Shown here piece by piece: positions 49,613 through 57,765 of a stretch of 64,000 nucleotides of DNA. Source of the stretch: Hymenobacter caeli (lineage in GTDB: Bacteria > Bacteroidota > Bacteroidia > Cytophagales > Hymenobacteraceae); contig NZ_JABSNP010000011.1 of the NCBI RefSeq assembly GCF_013294115.1, forward strand, positions 99,613 through 163,612, given 5' to 3'. The notes beneath the pieces were generated by a model, which was given only the letters and a program-made list of their open reading frames with translations, made no database searches and was not told where the DNA came from. How positions within the stretch are numbered: the first letter of the stretch is position 1; each line of letters begins with the position of its first letter. A program made the translations under genes and the position numbers.

Positions 49613-51163
49613 TCAGGCAAGCCAAACAAAAGTAAGGCCCCCGGCGGGCGTATCGGCTTCGGGGGCCGCCCGCGCGAACCCGGCCCGCTCGAAGGCCCGC
49701 ACCGAAGCTAGGTTGGTGGCCTGCACCTGCCCGCGCACCCGGCGCACCTGAGGAAACTGCCCTAGCACCGCCGCCGTCCCGGCCAGCAGCAGCGGGGCCG
49801 CCAGGCCGTGGCCGCGCCACTCGGCCGCCAATTGGTAGCTCAGCGTGGCCACGGGGCCCGCCACCTCAAACCGGACCAGCCCCACCGGCGCGGCGCTGCG
49901 GGCGTCCACGGCCAGTAGCAGTAAGGATTGAGAGTCAGCCCGGCGGGCCCGCAACCACGTTTCGTGGGCGGCGGGCGGCACGGGCTGGGGGTTGAAGGAG
50001 TGCTGCCGCACCACGGGGTCGTTGGTCCAGGCAAGCAGGAGCTCCGCATCGGCGGCCTCGACGGGGCGCAAGTGAAACGCCGGGGGGGCCACCTGCACGG
50101 CTGCCAACGCCTGGCGCAGCCGCCCCGGGGCCAGGCCGTCGAAGTGCAGCCGCTGGGCCGCTTGCAGCTGGGCCCCCACCCGGCCTGCTTCGGGGCTGGT
50201 GAGCACGTTGGCGGCGCTGGGGTAGGGCAGGGCCAGGCCCGCCGCCCGCAGAAAGTGGTTGAGGTCGTGCTGGTTATCGGCCGTGGGCAGGGTGAACAAC
50301 AAGCCGCCCCCGGCCGCGCAATACTCGTAGCTGATGGTGCTGGGGGAAAGCACGGCGGCCCCGCAGTCGCGCATCAGGGCCGCCAGCTCGGGGGCCGTCA
50401 GGGCCCGGTGCAGGGCCAGCCGGTTTTGGGCGGCCCCCCAATCGCACAGTACGTCCCAACCTTGGTAGGCGGGCCCCACCACCACGTGCAATTGCCGCAC
50501 CGCCGCGGCTGGCAGCGCGAGCAGCTGGGCGGCCGTCTGCTGCGTCAGGCGGCGGGGGTCGGCTCCGCCCAGGCACAGCAGCACCGTGTCCGGGTCCGCA
50601 GAAGGAGCGCCACTATCGACCCGAAAAGCCGCCCGCAAAGGGGCAAAAGCGGGCCCGGCTATTAATCGGGCCCCCGGTTGCCGTAGGTCGTAAACTTCCT
50701 CAGAAACGCCCCCGGCGGGATTGATAACCAAATCCGCTGCGAACGGAAAGGCGTGCACGTCGTCCAGGCAAACCAGCACCACGCCCTCGCTTCGCACGGC
50801 CCGCTGGTAGTCGAAATCGAAGCCGTAGCCGTCCAGCACCAGCACGTCGCCCGGGCGCAGCAGGTGCTGCCGCATCCACTCGGCCTCGGCGGCCAGGGGT
50901 TGCTCCGGCAGTGCTTGCACGGTTAACCCCGCCTCTGCCATCAGGGCCTGGAGCGCGGCCGCGGGGGCCCGCACCGCAAAAATTATTTCGGCAAACTGCC
51001 CGCGCACGATGTCGGCCAGCGCCAGCAACCGCATCACGTGGCCCAGGCCAATGGCCGCGCCCCCGTCGGCCCGCAGCACCAGGCGGGCCGGTTGCCTGGG
51101 AGGGTTTTTATTGGGCCCCGGGGCATCAGCGCCCGGCGTTTTGGGGTTAGAAGGCGCGGCCAC
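49613..51163 (-). CDS. pseG: PseG-PseH fusion: sugar hydrolase plus N-acetyltransferase
   Basis: 516 residues. Residues ~27-345 are PseG (UDP-2,4-diacetamido-2,4,6-trideoxy-beta-L-altropyranose hydrolase), a GT-B-like fold with LRADGGAAIGLGHVMRLLAL, LDGYGFDFDYQRAV, VLLCLGGADPRRLTQ and SPSTISYEYCAAGG. From ~361 (FHLRPVEAADAELLLAWTND) a GNAT acetyltransferase follows with the AcCoA loop EWRGHGLAAPLL, matching PseH, which acetylates the 4-amino group one step before. Two consecutive pathway steps are joined in one chain. N-terminal 26 residues are an extra proline-rich tail. Confidence 0.9.
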   Translation of the reverse strand: MAAPSNPKTPGADAPGPNKNPPRQPARLVLRADGGAAIGLGHVMRLLALADIVRGQFAEIIFAVRAPAAALQALMAEAGLTVQALPEQPLAAEAEWMRQHLLRPGDVLVLDGYGFDFDYQRAVRSEGVVLVCLDDVHAFPFAADLVINPAGGVSEEVYDLRQPGARLIAGPAFAPLRAAFRVDSGAPSADPDTVLLCLGGADPRRLTQQTAAQLLALPAAAVRQLHVVVGPAYQGWDVLCDWGAAQNRLALHRALTAPELAALMRDCGAAVLSPSTISYEYCAAGGGLLFTLPTADNQHDLNHFLRAAGLALPYPSAANVLTSPEAGRVGAQLQAAQRLHFDGLAPGRLRQALAAVQVAPPAFHLRPVEAADAELLLAWTNDPVVRQHSFNPQPVPPAAHETWLRARRADSQSLLLLAVDARSAAPVGLVRFEVAGPVATLSYQLAAEWRGHGLAAPLLLAGTAAVLGQFPQVRRVRGQVQATNLASVRAFERAGFARAAPEADTPAGGLTFVWLA

Positions 51164-51166
51164 GGC

Positions 51167-51901
51167 TCAGACTTTTTTTTGTTCCACGGCCGCGTTCAGG
51201 GCCACCAGCTCGGGGTGGTCGGCCAGCAGGGCAATGAGGGCTTCCCCGTCGAGTTGGCCGGCGTCGTAATCGGCTAATAGGGTACGGGCCAGGGCGAAAT
51301 CCTCCGGCGTGTCCACCGTCAGGCGGTAGCGGCTGGCATCGGCGGGGCGGGCGAGGTGGGCCAGCCGCACGGTACCGGCGCGGTTCTGGTTGATGTACGG
51401 CGTCACGTGCTCCCGGTCGGCGGGCAGGGTGGCCCTTTGGGCGGCTTCCTCCAGCAACTCCCGCGAGAACACCTCAAAATCGAAGCCGCGCGGGTAAGTC
51501 CGCTGCACCACGTTGGACAAGTACAGGCGCGGGTCGGCCGCGGCCCGGTAGCGGGCCACGCCTTCGGCAATCAGCTCGGGCGCGATGAGCGGGCAGTCGC
51601 TCGTGACCCGCACCACGGCCTCCAAATCGTGCTGGCGGGCGCAGAGCCGGAACCGGCCCAGCACGTCGTGCTCGTCGCCCCGCGTCACGGGCAGGCCGTG
51701 CGCCGCGCCGAAGGCGGCCAGCACGTCGTCGGCCGCGTTGGTGGTGGTGGCCAGAAACACCGGCAGCCCGGTTTGGCGCAGCCGCCGCAGGTGCCAGCCC
51801 AGCAGCGAGTTGGCCCCGGCCCGGAGCAGCACCTTGCCCGGCAGGCGCGTGCTGGTCATCCGGGCCTGCGACACGATGCCGATGCGCAGCGCGCCGCTCA
51901 T
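51167..51901 (-). CDS. pseF: CMP-pseudaminic acid synthetase-like cytidylyltransferase
   Basis: 244 residues. Nucleotidyltransferase with VSQARMTSTRLPGKVLLRAG (dinucleotide signature), FLATTTNAADD, RGDEHDVLGRFRLCA, RVTSDCPLIAPELI. This is the SpsF/acylneuraminate cytidylyltransferase group, which in pse clusters provides PseF, activating pseudaminic acid with CTP. The ATG overlaps the stop of the methylase gene by one base (TGATG) and the stop is three bases before pseG-H, so translation is coupled. Confidence 0.87.
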   Translation of the reverse strand: MSGALRIGIVSQARMTSTRLPGKVLLRAGANSLLGWHLRRLRQTGLPVFLATTTNAADDVLAAFGAAHGLPVTRGDEHDVLGRFRLCARQHDLEAVVRVTSDCPLIAPELIAEGVARYRAAADPRLYLSNVVQRTYPRGFDFEVFSRELLEEAAQRATLPADREHVTPYINQNRAGTVRLAHLARPADASRYRLTVDTPEDFALARTLLADYDAGQLDGEALIALLADHPELVALNAAVEQKKV

Positions 51902-52566
51902 CAGGCCCCGGTTTTTTCCAGCAAGTACATGCAGTCCGTGTTGCCCTGCTCGGCCGGGTTCACGTACGGGAAAAACTCCTGCTGCACCACCCGCAGCTGG
52001 CCCGGGAACTGCTCCATGAACAAGCGGGCGTAGTCGCCCTTCCAGGCGTAGCCCACGTTGTCGCGGTATTTAATCGTGGTGATGTCGGGCGTGTAGTACT
52101 CAAACCCCCAGATGTAGCGGCTGGTGCAGCGCATCATTTCGGCCATCACCTTCGGCAAGTCGTCGGGCGAGATGTGAATGAGCACGCCGTTGGTGCCCAC
52201 CACGTCGAAGAATCCGTCTTTAAAAGGCAGGTCCAGGCCGCTGCCCTGCACGATGTTCACGTGCTGGGTGTATTCCTTGGCCTTCTCAACGGCGTAGGGC
52301 TGAATTTCTACCCCGTAGAGGTTCTTGAACCCATTTTCTTGCAGGCCCATCAGCTGCATGCCGGTGTTGCAGCCAACTTCCATAATGCGCGCCTCGCGGC
52401 TCAGGTGCCCCAGAAAACGCTCGTTCATGGCCAATTTGGTCTGGCCCCAGTTGTCGAGGTAAAACTGGTTCCAGTCTTCCAGGTGCCGCGAGTTGCGGTC
52501 GGTGTAGTGGCGGCCAAAGTCGCTGGTCCAGAAATGTTCTTGCTTGGTGCTGGGGTTCGGGGTCAT
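51901..52566 (-). CDS. Pseudaminic acid-associated methyltransferase
   Basis: 221 residues. SAM-binding motif I EVGCNTGMQLMGLQENGF, then GSGLDLPFKDGFFDVVGTNG and IHISPDDLPKVMAEMMRC. It belongs to the group named pseudaminic acid biosynthesis-associated methylases (TIGR03587 type), which co-occur with pse genes; the acceptor atom is unknown. The N-terminal FWTSDFGRHYTDRNSRHLED is typical of the family. Confidence 0.85.
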   Translation of the reverse strand: MTPNPSTKQEHFWTSDFGRHYTDRNSRHLEDWNQFYLDNWGQTKLAMNERFLGHLSREARIMEVGCNTGMQLMGLQENGFKNLYGVEIQPYAVEKAKEYTQHVNIVQGSGLDLPFKDGFFDVVGTNGVLIHISPDDLPKVMAEMMRCTSRYIWGFEYYTPDITTIKYRDNVGYAWKGDYARLFMEQFPGQLRVVQQEFFPYVNPAEQGNTDCMYLLEKTGA

Positions 52567-52710
52567 GTAAAAAATTTAGATAGGCAAAAGGGAAACCGGG
52601 GCCGGCAAGCGGCCCGTAAAAGTACAAGCCCGGTGCCGGGCGCTGGGCAGGGCCCGCAACGGCCGGCCGGCAGCAGTCGCGCCGCATTGCGCGCCCAGAC
52701 TGCTGATAGT

Positions 52711-54315
52711 TTAAAAAGCGTGGTCGCCGCCCACGGCCCCGCTTTCGTTAAAATCAAAATACCAGGAGGTTACAAATGGGTTGTCGGCCTGAATGGTCAC
52801 CCACCCCGGCTGGCCGCCCAGGAACTCCCGCAGCTCGGCGTCGGCCCCGGTGTCCAGGCGCAGTTGGCCAAACGGCGGCAGCTGGGCTGCCCGCAGCAAG
52901 GTTTGGTTGTCGGCCTCGCGGTAGAACGACAGTTGCAGGTGGGCTGGCGTGGCGTACGCTTTCACGGCCGAGCCGTTGAGGATGACCACCACCGAATGGT
53001 CGCCGTCTAGGATGGGGCTCCACTTGAACGTGCCCGGTTTGGTGAGCACCTTGGCGTTGGCAATCTGGGAGTTGAAGCACACGTTGGTCGGCAGGTTCAT
53101 GGCCCGGCCGGTGCGGCCAATGTTGAGGCCGAACTTGAGGCGGGTCGGAATCTGCGCCCGGTTGGGCCAGTGCTTGACGATGTTCACCCCCCGCAGCCGA
53201 CGCGCCTGCTCGGGCGCGAAATGCTCGGCAATCACTTCGTTGAAACTGAGCGTAAAAAACTGGTCGGGGGTGGCGTGCAGGTCCAGGTGCCGCCAGTCGC
53301 GCACGGTGCCCACCAGGGCCCCCGCTTCGTCGTAAAACTCCAGGCTGATGCCGAACGCCGAGGGCGAGTAGATGGGGTAAAACACCAATTGGGTGTACTC
53401 GCCCTCGTCCATAAACAACGGGGCAAACACCGCGCTGTCGTGGAACCGCTCGTCCGTGTTGCCCCAGTAGGCCCCCGCGTCGGTCACGGCCGACGAGTCG
53501 TAGTACGTGTGGGTGATGCTCAGCGCGTGGCGGTGCTGCTCGAAATTGCCGGCCACGAACCGCGGGAAAAAACCCCGGAATTGGTGGTGCAGCTTCACGG
53601 TGCCCTTGCCGCCGTGCAACACGGCGTCGAGGTCAATGTAATCGCGCAGCAGCACGAAGCGGGTGGCGTAGGCCGGCACGGGGGGCAGCGTGAACTGGCC
53701 CCGTTGCGCCTGGCCCTGCTCGTCGATAATGGTCCACTCGATGACGGGACTGTCGTAATTATACACCCCGTTGACGAAGGCGAAAAACGGGGCATAAGCC
53801 GCGCCCGATAAAATATCGAACCCGCACTCGGGCACTATTTTATCTTCGTTTTCCTGTAGGTCTTCGATGTCGTTGTACACCCGGCCCGTGGTGTGCACGC
53901 TGGCCATGAATTCGTCGCCGTAATAATTAAGCACGAAGGCCGGGTAAGGATAAACCAGGTCCCGGGTGGCGAAAATCTCTAATTCCAGCGAGCCGGTAAA
54001 ATCGGCCCCCGTGGCCCCCAGCGCGGTTTCGGCCAGTAGGTCGCCCACGCGCAGCGCAAAGGCCTTGGGCTCGGTGATGAGCAGGCTTTTGCGTAGCAGA
54101 ATCGGCCCGTCTTCGCCGCGCAGCGTCACCAGCATCTGTACTTCGGGAATGCGCCGCTTGAGCAGCCAATACCCCATGAACAGCACCCGGCTGGAATAAT
54201 TAGCCGTGTGCAGCACCGGAAAAATAGCGGACGAGCGGAACACCGGCCGCCGGGTCAGGCTCACCGTTTCGCCCGCCGCCAGCGTTGATTCGAGGTGTTT
54301 GTGGTAGCTCTTCAT
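52711..54315 (-). CDS. Conserved protein of unknown family in the pse cluster
   Basis: 534 residues, no signal peptide and no membrane helix. Beta-rich throughout: VSLTRRPVFRSSAIFPVLHT, SRVLFMGYWLLKRRIPEVQM, LELEIFATRDLVYPYPAFVL, ISLEFYDEAGALVGTVRDWR, GWVTIQADNPFVTSWYFDFN. It contains several conserved-looking acidic/aromatic turns (YNYDSPVIEW, HTYYDSSAVTDAGAYWGNTD) and a Tyr-rich stretch but no catalytic motif I recognise. Located between a TylF-type methyltransferase and the pse methylase, so it may help modify or recognise the pseudaminate-bearing molecule. Family unassigned. Confidence 0.6.
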   Translation of the reverse strand: MKSYHKHLESTLAAGETVSLTRRPVFRSSAIFPVLHTANYSSRVLFMGYWLLKRRIPEVQMLVTLRGEDGPILLRKSLLITEPKAFALRVGDLLAETALGATGADFTGSLELEIFATRDLVYPYPAFVLNYYGDEFMASVHTTGRVYNDIEDLQENEDKIVPECGFDILSGAAYAPFFAFVNGVYNYDSPVIEWTIIDEQGQAQRGQFTLPPVPAYATRFVLLRDYIDLDAVLHGGKGTVKLHHQFRGFFPRFVAGNFEQHRHALSITHTYYDSSAVTDAGAYWGNTDERFHDSAVFAPLFMDEGEYTQLVFYPIYSPSAFGISLEFYDEAGALVGTVRDWRHLDLHATPDQFFTLSFNEVIAEHFAPEQARRLRGVNIVKHWPNRAQIPTRLKFGLNIGRTGRAMNLPTNVCFNSQIANAKVLTKPGTFKWSPILDGDHSVVVILNGSAVKAYATPAHLQLSFYREADNQTLLRAAQLPPFGQLRLDTGADAELREFLGGQPGWVTIQADNPFVTSWYFDFNESGAVGGDHAF

Positions 54316-54384
54316 GGGAAATCAAAGCATCAAATGGCGTGGACCAAACCCGTGGCTTACCGCTAAAACGCAATTGCCACCTAA

Positions 54385-55071
54385 TTATTTATTGGGTGTT
54401 GGCAACGTAATTCCCGGCTTCACCACGAAGCTGGGCGTGTGCGTATAAGACAGCTTTTGCAGCCGTAAGTTGTGGCGGGCCACTAATTCGTCCACGGCGC
54501 GGGTTTCGCCGGCCACGGTGCCGTAGTCGTCAAAAACAAGCACGCCGCCGGGCACCACCAGGTCGTACAGCGCGTCCAGGGCCACCTTGCTGGGCTTGTA
54601 CACGTCCACGTCGATGTGCAGCAGGGCGATGCGCAGCTCCGGGTGGGCCCCCACGTAGGCGGGTATGGTTTCCACTACGTCGCCGGGCACCAGCTCCACG
54701 TTGCGCAGCCCCTTGTGCGCCAGCACGGCCTGCACTTGGTCCAGACTCAGGCCTTGGCCGGCCACGTCGTCGTGGCGGGCCGCAAACGCGTTGTCCGACT
54801 CGTCGTCGTGCCGCGGGAAAGCGCCAAAAATGTCAAACCCGACGATGCGGCGCGACATCGGGCTTTCCAGCAGCTCCCGAAACGTGGCCCAGCGCACGAG
54901 CGACGTGGCCTTGAATACCCCGCACTCCACCACGGCCCCCGGCAGGCCGGTTATCAGCTTGTACAGCTCAAAGTGCCCCATCGCCTTGGCCAGCCGCGTG
55001 ATATCACTGGTCAGGTAAAAGCCGTTTTCGTAGTGAATGGCTTGCGCCGAATCAAAATCCTGAACAGTCAT
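54385..55071 (-). CDS. TylF/MycF-type O-methyltransferase
   Basis: 228 residues. Resembles macrocin O-methyltransferases: VVECGVFKATSLVRWATFRE (SAM motif I), GFDIFGAFPRHDDESDNAF, VELVPGDVVETIPAY, IALLHIDVDVYKPSKVALDA with the metal-binding aspartates, and VFDDYGTVAGETRAVDEL. Such enzymes methylate sugar hydroxyls. Start of its own sub-operon 285 bases after pseC; upstream DNA is A/T-rich with a palindrome. Confidence 0.85.
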   Translation of the reverse strand: MTVQDFDSAQAIHYENGFYLTSDITRLAKAMGHFELYKLITGLPGAVVECGVFKATSLVRWATFRELLESPMSRRIVGFDIFGAFPRHDDESDNAFAARHDDVAGQGLSLDQVQAVLAHKGLRNVELVPGDVVETIPAYVGAHPELRIALLHIDVDVYKPSKVALDALYDLVVPGGVLVFDDYGTVAGETRAVDELVARHNLRLQKLSYTHTPSFVVKPGITLPTPNK

Positions 55072-55210
55072 GCAGGAGGAATTTAACGTAGGAAAATGAT
55101 GAAATTAATTCAGCTTATAAACGTGAATTGAATGAATTAGCGGCCAATTAAATAGGCAAATAATTTTTACTTAACTTATTAATTAGCCTTATTCTTGAAT
55201 TAGTAAAAAA

Positions 55211-55314
55211 AGGTGGTCAAGCCGAGCGCAGCCGAGGCATCCCGCGTGCTTCGTTGCCCCGATTGAATTGCTTCCCCACGCGAGATGCCTCGGCTGCGCT
55301 CGGTATGACCGCCT
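55211..55314. repeat. GTCATGCTGAGCGCAG palindrome, copy C
   Basis: Arms 55211-55246 and 55279-55314 (core CCGAGCGCAGCCGAGGCATC), 32 of 36 positions paired, loop about 32 bases. Sits in the 285-base gap between pseC and the tylF-like gene, surrounded by A/T-rich DNA with no other feature recognised. Confidence 0.85.
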
Positions 55315-55356
55315 TATTGAGGTATTTTTCCTATTTGGAAATAAATCAATCTATTA

Positions 55357-56538
55357 TTACTGGTTAGTAAACTCCCGAATGCAGGCCACCACGTAGTCCT
55401 GCTCCTCGTCGGTGAGGGTGGGGTACAGCGGCAGGCTCAGGCAGCGGGCGTAATAGGCTTCGGCCAGCGGGAAGTCGCCCTTTTGCCAGCCCAGCCGCTC
55501 GTAGTACGGCATGCGGTGGACGGGGATGTAGTGCACCTGGGCGAAAATCTGCCGGGCCTTAAGGAAGTCGTACAGCCCGCGCCGGTCGGCTACCTGCACC
55601 ACGTAGAGGTGGTAGGCGTGGCCGGGGCGGCCGGGGGCCAGCGTCGTCACCCCGGCCAGCAGCGCAAACGCCGCGTCGTAGCGGGCGGCCAGCTGGCGGC
55701 GGCGGGCCAGGCCGGCCTCGGCGCGGGCCAGCTGGCTCAGGCCCAGGGCGCAGTTGATGTCGGAAATGCGGTAGTTGTAGCCCAGCTCCTGCATTTCCAT
55801 GTACCAGCCGCCTTCGCCGGGGTTCACGAACGAGGCCTCGTCGCGGGTGATGCCGTGGGTGCGCAGGCGCAGCAGGCGGCGGTACAGGGCTTCGTCGTTG
55901 GTGGTGACCATGCCGCCCTCGCCGGTGGCGATGTGCTTGACGGGGTGGAAGCTGAAGATGGCCAAATCGGCAAACCGGCCGTTGCCGCAGCGCTGCGCCT
56001 GGCCCCGGCGGTCCACGAACGAGCCGCCCGGCGCGTGGCAGGCGTCCTCGATAATCCACAGCCCAAACTCGTCGGCCAGGGCCCGGGCCTGCTCCATGTC
56101 AACGGCCAGGCCGGCGAAATTCACCGGAATCAGGCCCTGGAAATGGCCCCGCGGGTGCGCGGCCAGCAGCCGGCGCACCTGGGCCAGGTCGAGCAGGCCG
56201 GTGGCGGGGTCGATGTCGGCGAAATGCACTTCGCCGCCGCAGTACAGCACGCAGTTGGCCGACGCGGCGAAGGTGAGGGGCGAGGTGATGACCCGCTGGC
56301 CCGGGGCCACGCCCAGCGCCAGGGCGCACAGGTGCAGCGCCGCCGTGCCGTTGCTGACGGCCACGGCGTAGCGGGCCCCGATGTAGGCCGCGAACTGGGC
56401 CTCAAACTCGGCCACGCGGGGCCCCTGGGTGAGGAAGTCGCCCCGCAGGGCTTCGGCCACGGCGGCCACGTCGGCATCGGTGACGTGCTGGCGGCCGTAG
56501 GGCAGGGGATGGGCGGGAAAAAACGGGGGCGTTGGCAT
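55357..56538 (-). CDS. pseC: UDP-4-amino-4,6-dideoxy-L-AltNAc transaminase PseC
   Basis: 393 residues. DegT-family PLP aminotransferase; LTQGPRVAEFEAQFAAYIGA, AVSNGTAALHLCALALG, ITSPLTFAASANCVLYCGGE (PseC/LegC-type), LWIIEDACHAPGGSF with the PLP aspartate, and the PLP lysine in FSFHPVKHIATGEGGMV. Neighbouring pseB makes its 4-keto substrate. 81 bases downstream of the pseB stop. Confidence 0.93.
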   Translation of the reverse strand: MPTPPFFPAHPLPYGRQHVTDADVAAVAEALRGDFLTQGPRVAEFEAQFAAYIGARYAVAVSNGTAALHLCALALGVAPGQRVITSPLTFAASANCVLYCGGEVHFADIDPATGLLDLAQVRRLLAAHPRGHFQGLIPVNFAGLAVDMEQARALADEFGLWIIEDACHAPGGSFVDRRGQAQRCGNGRFADLAIFSFHPVKHIATGEGGMVTTNDEALYRRLLRLRTHGITRDEASFVNPGEGGWYMEMQELGYNYRISDINCALGLSQLARAEAGLARRRQLAARYDAAFALLAGVTTLAPGRPGHAYHLYVVQVADRRGLYDFLKARQIFAQVHYIPVHRMPYYERLGWQKGDFPLAEAYYARCLSLPLYPTLTDEEQDYVVACIREFTNQ

Positions 56539-56619
56539 ACGGACGGCGGTACCGCGCCCCGCGGGGGGGGCACGAAAAGGGGTTATACGAGCGCTGCCGC
56601 GGCGGGCCCTGGCAACGGG

Positions 56620-57642
56620 TTAGGCAGGCATGAAATCGGCGTCCACGTGCCGCCGGATTTCCTCTTGAATCTGGGCCGCGTCGAGCCACTCGTTGTTGTT
56701 GGCCGAGTCGTAGTGGAAGCCTACGGGCACGCGCCGGCCGTGGAAGTGGGCCACGAACCGGTCCACGTCCCAGTGCGGGGTGTTGGGCAGAATGACGTAG
56801 TAGCGGTCCAGCTCCACGGTGCTCAGGGCGTCGGTTTCGGTAATCATCTCTTCGTGCAGCTTCTCGCCGGGGCGGATGCCCACGATGCGCTGCTCGCAGG
56901 CGGGCCCGATGGCGCGGGCCACTTCGGTGATCTTGTAAGAGGGGATTTTGGGCACGAAAATCTCGCCGCCCCAGGCGTGCTCCAGCGCGTAGAGCACCAG
57001 GTCCACGCCTTCTTCGAGCGAGATGTTGAAGCGCGTCATGTCGGGGTGGGTGATGGGCAGCACGCCGGTGCGGCGCTCCTTCAAGAAGAAGGGCACCACC
57101 GAGCCGCGCGAGCCAATCACGTTGCCGTAGCGCACCACCGAGAAGCGCAGGTCGCGGCTGCCCTTCATGTTGTTGGCCGCCACGAAGAGCTTGTCGGAGC
57201 ACAGCTTGGTGGCCCCGTACAGGTTGATGGGCGCGGCGGCTTTGTCGGTGCTCAGGGCCACCACGTCCTTCACGCCGCAGTCGAGGGCGGCGTTTATCAC
57301 GTTTTCGGCCCCGAAAATGTTGGTTTTGATGCACTCCATCGGGTTGTATTCGGCGGCCGGCACCTGCTTGAGGGCGGCGGCGTGAATCACGATGTCGATG
57401 CCTTCGCAGGCGCGGAGCAGGCGCTGCGGGTCGCGCACGTCGCCGATGAAGTAGCGGATGGCCGGGTATTTGGCGGGCGAAAACTCCTGGCTCATCTCGT
57501 ACTGCTTCAGCTCGTCGCGCGAGAACACCACCAACCGCTTCACCCGCGGGAATTTTTCGAACACGGTGCGCACGAACTGCTTGCCGAACGAGCCGGTGCC
57601 GCCCGTGACGAGGATGGACTTGTGGTTGAGGTCGAGAGCCAT
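56620..57642 (-). CDS. pseB: UDP-N-acetylglucosamine 4,6-dehydratase/5-epimerase PseB
   Basis: 340 residues, first step of pseudaminic acid synthesis. Extended SDR: ILVTGGTGSFGKQFVRTVFE, VFSRDELKQYEMSQEF (FlaA1-type), IVIHAAALKQVPAAEYNPME, ALSTDKAAAPINLYGATKLC with the YxxxK pair, and RYGNVIGSRGSVVPFF. PseB inverts C5, unlike CapD/PglF; the short, inverting form fits this size. ATG at 57642 is supported by a TACTTTTG box (57679-57672). Confidence 0.94.
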   Translation of the reverse strand: MALDLNHKSILVTGGTGSFGKQFVRTVFEKFPRVKRLVVFSRDELKQYEMSQEFSPAKYPAIRYFIGDVRDPQRLLRACEGIDIVIHAAALKQVPAAEYNPMECIKTNIFGAENVINAALDCGVKDVVALSTDKAAAPINLYGATKLCSDKLFVAANNMKGSRDLRFSVVRYGNVIGSRGSVVPFFLKERRTGVLPITHPDMTRFNISLEEGVDLVLYALEHAWGGEIFVPKIPSYKITEVARAIGPACEQRIVGIRPGEKLHEEMITETDALSTVELDRYYVILPNTPHWDVDRFVAHFHGRRVPVGFHYDSANNNEWLDAAQIQEEIRRHVDADFMPA

Positions 57643-57671
57643 TGAAAAGAGGAAAGCCGAAAACAGGACCG

Positions 57672-57679
57672 CAAAAGTA
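57672..57679 (-). promoter_or_regulatory. -7 box TACTTTTG for the pse cluster
   Basis: Perfect consensus, 29 bases before pseB; probably the main promoter of pseB-pseC. Confidence 0.6.
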
Positions 57680-57765
57680 GTGCAGCCCGGGCGGGCGGCC
57701 CGCCCGGGGCGCGGTACTGGCGGCTGCGCCCGACCTTTGGCGGCCGGAAGCCGCTTCCGCCGCCT

